From: Maritimibacter harenae
GTDB taxonomy: Bacteria > Pseudomonadota > Alphaproteobacteria > Rhodobacterales > Rhodobacteraceae
Direction of reading: 5' to 3'
DNA: 64,000 nucleotides
Assembly: GCF_009882975.1 (NCBI RefSeq)
Contig: NZ_WTUX01000010.1
Location: 168,346 to 232,345, forward strand
The translations under genes were made by a program, and so were the position numbers. Positions 60,905 to 64,000 of the stretch are shown piece by piece (within the stretch, counting starts at the first letter, position 1; the number at the start of each line of letters is the position of its first letter). The notes under the pieces are model-generated. The model was given only the letters and a program-made list of their open reading frames with translations. It was not told the origin of the DNA and searched no databases.

Positions 60905-60989
60905 GCCGCGGGCCCCGGCCCGCGCCGCCGCGCCGGGGGATGTCATCCCCCGGACCCCCTGAGCGTATTTTCGGAAAGATGAAAGGGGG
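60905..60989 (-). repeat. Dispersed intergenic repeat, copy 6
   Basis: On the minus strand TTTCATCTTTCCGAAAATAC, then GTCCGGGGGATG..CATCCCCCGG hairpin and a GC-rich tail toward trpS. It lies between convergent trpS and the DUF305 gene; its outer end is shared with the terminator at 60981-61010. Confidence 0.7.
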
Positions 60990-61010
60990 CGCCGTTTTCG
61001 AGCGCCCCCT
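60981..61010 (-). terminator. Terminator of the DUF305 gene
   Basis: GGGGGCGC (60985-60992), 9-nt loop, GCGCCCCC (61002-61009), followed on the minus strand by TTTCATCTTT, which is also the start of repeat copy 6. Three bases after the DUF305 stop codon. Confidence 0.8.
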
Positions 61011-61012
61011 CG

Positions 61013-61879
61013 TCATGTCCCGCATGCGTAGAAGCCGCGGTAGCCCGCTTCGAGGCCTGCCTCCAGCGTGAGGGTCATGTCGGCGGCGACGCGGCCCTCG
61101 GTGATGTCGAGCGGCTCTTCACCCCCGGGCGCGGTCAGGCGGACCTCGGCCCCGTCGGAGGCGAAGACGCCAAGGGCGGTGCGCGGCAGGCGCACGAGGT
61201 CGCCGCTGATGCGCAAAAGGCCCGCCGGTTCCCCGGCCACGTCGCCGAGCGCGAAGGCGGGCGGGCTGTCGGTGGTGAAGCTGAAGTGGCAGGTGGTGCC
61301 GTCGGGCAGGCCGGCGGCGAGGTCCCGGGGCTCCATCGGCTGTGCGTCGAGGGTGGCGATCTCCGGTGTCGCGAGCGCGCTTTCGAGGTCCGTCACGGCG
61401 GGCGCGGGGCCGGGGTCGCTCGGGGTGGCATCGCCGTTGGCCGAGATGTCGTCGACCAGGTAGCGCATTTCGGCGATTTCCTTGTTCTGGGCGTAGACGA
61501 TGCCATCCGCGAGGTCGTTGACGCGCGGGTCGGACAGGGTCGCGCGGTTCGAGGTCATGATCGCGATCGAGTGGTGCGGGATCATCGCGCGCATGTAGGA
61601 CAGGTCGCCGACCGTCGCCTGGCTGCGCACGAGCCAGAGCATGGCAGCGAAGACCACCACCGCGCCCGCGAAGATCGAGAGGTTGAGCGCACGGTTCCGG
61701 TACATGCCGAGCATCCAGGCCAGCATGACGATCGCCATGCTGGCGCCCATCAGCACGGCCATGTAGGCGCGGGTTTCCGACCAGAACACGTGGCCGATCA
61801 GGTACGTGTTGAGATACATCAGCACGAACATCACGACCGTCGAGGTCGCGATCATCGCGGCGAATTTCCAATAGGACAT
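61013..61879 (-). CDS. DUF305-containing membrane protein
   Basis: 288 aa. Three helices (about 7-27, 38-58, 66-85), then a DUF305-type segment with SYMRAMIPHHSIAIMTS (95-110; two adjacent His, often metal-linked), DPRVNDLADGIVYAQNKEIAEMRYLV, a Pro/Ala linker and a separate C-terminal beta-rich domain of about 110 residues ending YRGFYACGT. DUF305 proteins are often found with copper or heavy-metal genes; none adjacent. GGGAG precedes the ATG at 61879. Ends in its own terminator. Confidence 0.83.
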   Translation of the reverse strand: MSYWKFAAMIATSTVVMFVLMYLNTYLIGHVFWSETRAYMAVLMGASMAIVMLAWMLGMYRNRALNLSIFAGAVVVFAAMLWLVRSQATVGDLSYMRAMIPHHSIAIMTSNRATLSDPRVNDLADGIVYAQNKEIAEMRYLVDDISANGDATPSDPGPAPAVTDLESALATPEIATLDAQPMEPRDLAAGLPDGTTCHFSFTTDSPPAFALGDVAGEPAGLLRISGDLVRLPRTALGVFASDGAEVRLTAPGGEEPLDITEGRVAADMTLTLEAGLEAGYRGFYACGT

Positions 61880-61959
61880 GGCGTCTCCCTCCCCGGGCGC
61901 GGATGGGCCCGGCTGCGAGAGGTCAACGCCCTTCCAGCGCTGGAAGGTTCCGCCGTGGA

Positions 61960-63285
61960 TCAGTCCTTGGCGCGCACTTTCTGCAGGAGCGGCATCAGGT
62001 TGGCCATGTCGGGCCCCCGTTCCATGCCCGTCACGGCCTTGCGCAGCGGCATGAAGAGCCCCTTGCCCTTGCGGCCGGTCGCCTCTTTCACGGCGTCGGT
62101 CCAGGTCTTCCAGGTCGTGTCGTCGTAGGGCGGATCGGGCAGGAGCGGCATGGCGGTCGCGATCATCTCGCGGTCCTCGTCGGCGATCAGCGGCTCGGCC
62201 CCGTCGCGGCAGAGATCCCACCAGCCCGAAAGATCGGCGGTGGTCATGATGTTTTCGCGCGCCACCTCCCAGAAGCGGGGGGCGAGAGCGTCGGGCACGC
62301 CCAGGGCGCGGATCTCGTCCGCGACCGCGTCATAAGGCTTGGCGGCCACGATATGCGCCGTGAGCGGGAACAGGTCGCGTTCGTCGAACTTCGTGGGTGC
62401 CGAGCCGAAGGCCGAGAGATCGAACCCCTCGATGATTTCGTCGATCGAGCTGCGCAGTTCGACCGGCTGGGACGAGCCCAGGCGGGCCATCAGCGACAGT
62501 AGCGCCATCGGTTCGACCCCCCGTGCACGCAGGTCGCGCAGCGACAGCGTGCCCAGGCGTTTCGACAGCGCTTCGCCCTGCGGGCCTGTCAGCAGCGAAT
62601 GGTGGGCAAAGCTTGGGACATCGCCACCCAGCGCCTGGATGATCTGGATCTGGGTCGCGGTGTTGGTGACGTGGTCCGAGCCGCGCACCACGTGGGTGAT
62701 GCCGAAGTCGATGTCGTCGCAGACGCTTGCCAGCGTGTAGAGAAACTGCCCGTCGGCGCGGATCAGCACCGGGTCCGAGACGGAGGCCGCGTCGATCGAG
62801 ATGTCGCCGAGGATGCCGTCGTGCCACTCGATCCGTTCATGCTCAAGCTTGAAGCGCCAGACGCCGTCGCCGCGTTCGGCGCGCAGCGCCTCTTTCTCGT
62901 CCTCGGTGAGGTCGAGCGCGGAGCGGTCGTAGACCGGCGGGCGCCCCATGTTGAGCTGCTTCTTGCGCTTGAGGTCGAGCTCGGTGGGCGTTTCGAACGC
63001 CTCGTAGAAACGGCCCTTGGCGCGCAGCTCGTCGGCGGCCGCGTTGTAGCGATCGAGCCGGTCCGACTGCTTCTCCACCCGGTCCCAGGTCAGGCCCAGC
63101 CATTCGAGATCTTCCATGATCGCGTCGGCGTATTCCTGCTTCGACCGCTCGGGATCCGTGTCGTCGAGGCGCAGGATGAACGTGCCGCCCGCCTTGCGCG
63201 CGATCAGGAAATTGAACAGCGCCGTGCGCAGGTTGCCGACATGGATGTGGCCCGTGGGGGAGGGCGCGAAACGGGTGGTTGTCAT
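61960..63285 (-). CDS. gltX: Glutamyl-tRNA synthetase
   Basis: Class I synthetase charging tRNA-Glu (possibly tRNA-Gln in a GatCAB pathway); 441 aa. Starts MTTTRFAPSPTGHIHVGNLRTALF with the HIGH equivalent at 12-17; FILRLDDTDPERS, VVRGSDHVTNTA, and ALSKRLGTLSL as KMSKS equivalent. AAGGAGACGACC precedes the ATG at 63285. Shorter C-terminal domain than Escherichia coli GltX, normal for one of the two alphaproteobacterial forms. Whether a second gltX exists elsewhere is unknown. Confidence 0.94.
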   Translation of the reverse strand: MTTTRFAPSPTGHIHVGNLRTALFNFLIARKAGGTFILRLDDTDPERSKQEYADAIMEDLEWLGLTWDRVEKQSDRLDRYNAAADELRAKGRFYEAFETPTELDLKRKKQLNMGRPPVYDRSALDLTEDEKEALRAERGDGVWRFKLEHERIEWHDGILGDISIDAASVSDPVLIRADGQFLYTLASVCDDIDFGITHVVRGSDHVTNTATQIQIIQALGGDVPSFAHHSLLTGPQGEALSKRLGTLSLRDLRARGVEPMALLSLMARLGSSQPVELRSSIDEIIEGFDLSAFGSAPTKFDERDLFPLTAHIVAAKPYDAVADEIRALGVPDALAPRFWEVARENIMTTADLSGWWDLCRDGAEPLIADEDREMIATAMPLLPDPPYDDTTWKTWTDAVKEATGRKGKGLFMPLRKAVTGMERGPDMANLMPLLQKVRAKD

Positions 63286-63382
63286 GGTCGTCTCCTTGAA
63301 GAAGCCGTTTTTCACACCGGCCGGGATTTGTCCATGCAGCTTGATGCTGGACTGTCGTGCCGGGCGCGTCCATCTAGGGGGC

Positions 63383-63781
63383 ATGAGCGATGCCTTGCCC
63401 CCCAGTCTCGACGTGATCGAAGCCCTGGCCCGCGACACGGTCGAAGCCCTGCCGGACGCCTTCCGGACGCCCGCGCGCGGCGTGGCGATCCGGGTCGAGG
63501 ATTTCCCGGCCGACGACATGCTGCGCGACCTGGAGATCGAGAGTCCCTTCGAGCTCACCGGGCTCTACGAGGGTATCCCGCTGACCCAGAAGAGCGTGTT
63601 CGACCAGCCGGCGGGGCCGGACGTGATCTGGCTTTTCCGCCGCCCGATCCTGGACGAATGGGCCGACCGCGGGGATGTCGAGATCGGGGCGCTGGTGGCG
63701 CATGTGCTGATCCACGAGCTGGCCCACCATTTCGGCTGGTCGGACGCGGACATCGCCACCATCGACCGGTGGTGGGAGTAG
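63383..63781 (+). CDS. Minimal zincin-like metallopeptidase family protein
   Basis: 132 aa with zinc motif HELAH (VLIHELAHHFGWSD, about 110-123), preceded by GLYEGIPLTQKSVFD and IWLFRRPILDEWADRGDVE, the pattern of the short 'metallopeptidase family' (PF06262-like, minimal MMP-like). No signal peptide. Substrate unknown. Divergent from gltX. Confidence 0.82.
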   Translation: MSDALPPSLDVIEALARDTVEALPDAFRTPARGVAIRVEDFPADDMLRDLEIESPFELTGLYEGIPLTQKSVFDQPAGPDVIWLFRRPILDEWADRGDVEIGALVAHVLIHELAHHFGWSDADIATIDRWWE

Positions 63782-63887
63782 GAGGGACGCGGGCCGGGCG
63801 GAGGTCGGGGTAAGCTGCTTGGCGGAGCGTTACCAGTTGGCGGGCTGGTCGCGGGCTGAAACTTTATCTATTTCAGTGACTTGACGG

Positions 63888-64000
63888 TTGACAGGGCCAC
63901 CGGCCGCGAGTTCCGGCTTCACCGGAAAACCGGAAAACCGGAAAACCGGAAAACCGGAAAACCGGAAAACCGGAAAACCGGAAAACCGGAAAACCGGAAA
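63888..64000 (+). repeat. CCGGAAAA tandem array with conserved leader, locus 2 (runs off window)
   Basis: From 63922 to the last base: nearly ten copies of CCGGAAAA, still continuing. Leader GGTTGAC (63886-63892) lies 25 bp before CCGGCTTCA, exactly as at locus 1 (GGTTGAC, 25 bp, CCGGTTTCA). The 100 bp before it holds no gene that I can support. Confidence 0.92.

Overview
The window is high-GC DNA that looks like the chromosome of an alphaproteobacterium of the Rhodobacterales (Roseobacter-type). The support is the codon use, CtrA-like TTAA-N7-TTAA sequence in front of comM, the gshB-yraN-rsmI/PBP-activator neighbourhood, and families I associate with that group (DUF1523, DUF1236, FIST plus hybrid kinase). 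Genus cannot be told from the sequence. Genes are dense: no rRNA, tRNA, transposase, CRISPR array or prophage is visible, and only one intergenic gap reaches about 300 bp.

Layout. 1-4.2 kb: a TetR regulator (cut by the window edge) divergent from a DHA2-type MFS pump, succinate-semialdehyde dehydrogenase (gabD) and a small exported protein. 4.2-11.6 kb: a minus-strand catabolic operon with overlapping or closely spaced genes: dipeptide-type ABC permeases, fused double ATPase, aldehyde dehydrogenase, SDR and P1-family peptidase, preceded by an orphan CoxG-like protein. 11.7-15.8 kb: LuxR-type response regulator, FIST-domain sensor and PAS hybrid histidine kinase, an arrangement like the NosP/NahK nitric-oxide system. 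16-17.5 kb: a family-5 peptide-binding protein, apparently separated from its permease operon by the sensory cluster.

17.6-25.3 kb: the least explained part, nine co-directional genes for a coiled-coil protein, an AAA+ ATPase, five small or medium membrane or exported proteins and two uncharacterised soluble proteins. The genes overlap or nearly touch, except at two gaps: one holds a dispersed repeat, the other precedes a visibly lower-GC exported gene. I recognise only AAA+ and DUF1523 here. This is the best candidate for an undescribed system, probably a membrane-linked AAA+ machine.

25.4-36.3 kb: M20 deacylase, PiT phosphate transporter (with three 11-bp-spaced Pho-box-like units next to its start codon) downstream of a Nudix hydrolase, HrpB helicase, DUF3108 protein, MeaB GTPase, an ABC exporter and an MFS pump. 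36.5-48.8 kb: SH3b/glycine-zipper/DUF1236 protein, a degenerate alpha/beta hydrolase, rpmB, an O-methyltransferase, a putative copper pair (DUF2946-like plus PCuAC), a class-III-type sirtuin, an M3 peptidase, a membrane-anchored ThiF-like enzyme with dut and coaBC, a ChaN-like protein, cobU and a CobC-like phosphatase. 48.9-63.8 kb: comM, lipase/esterase, gshB, yraN, rsmI, PBP activator, glnD, murJ, a rhomboid pseudoprotease, trpS, a DUF305 membrane protein, gltX and a minimal zincin.

Two repeat families stand out. Six copies of a TTCATC..TTCCGGAAATAC element followed by a GC-rich hairpin lie in intergenic gaps, two of them ending in the ribosome-binding site of the next gene. An 8-bp tandem repeat (CCGGAAAA) occurs at two loci 22 kb apart with the same upstream flank; the second array runs off the window end.
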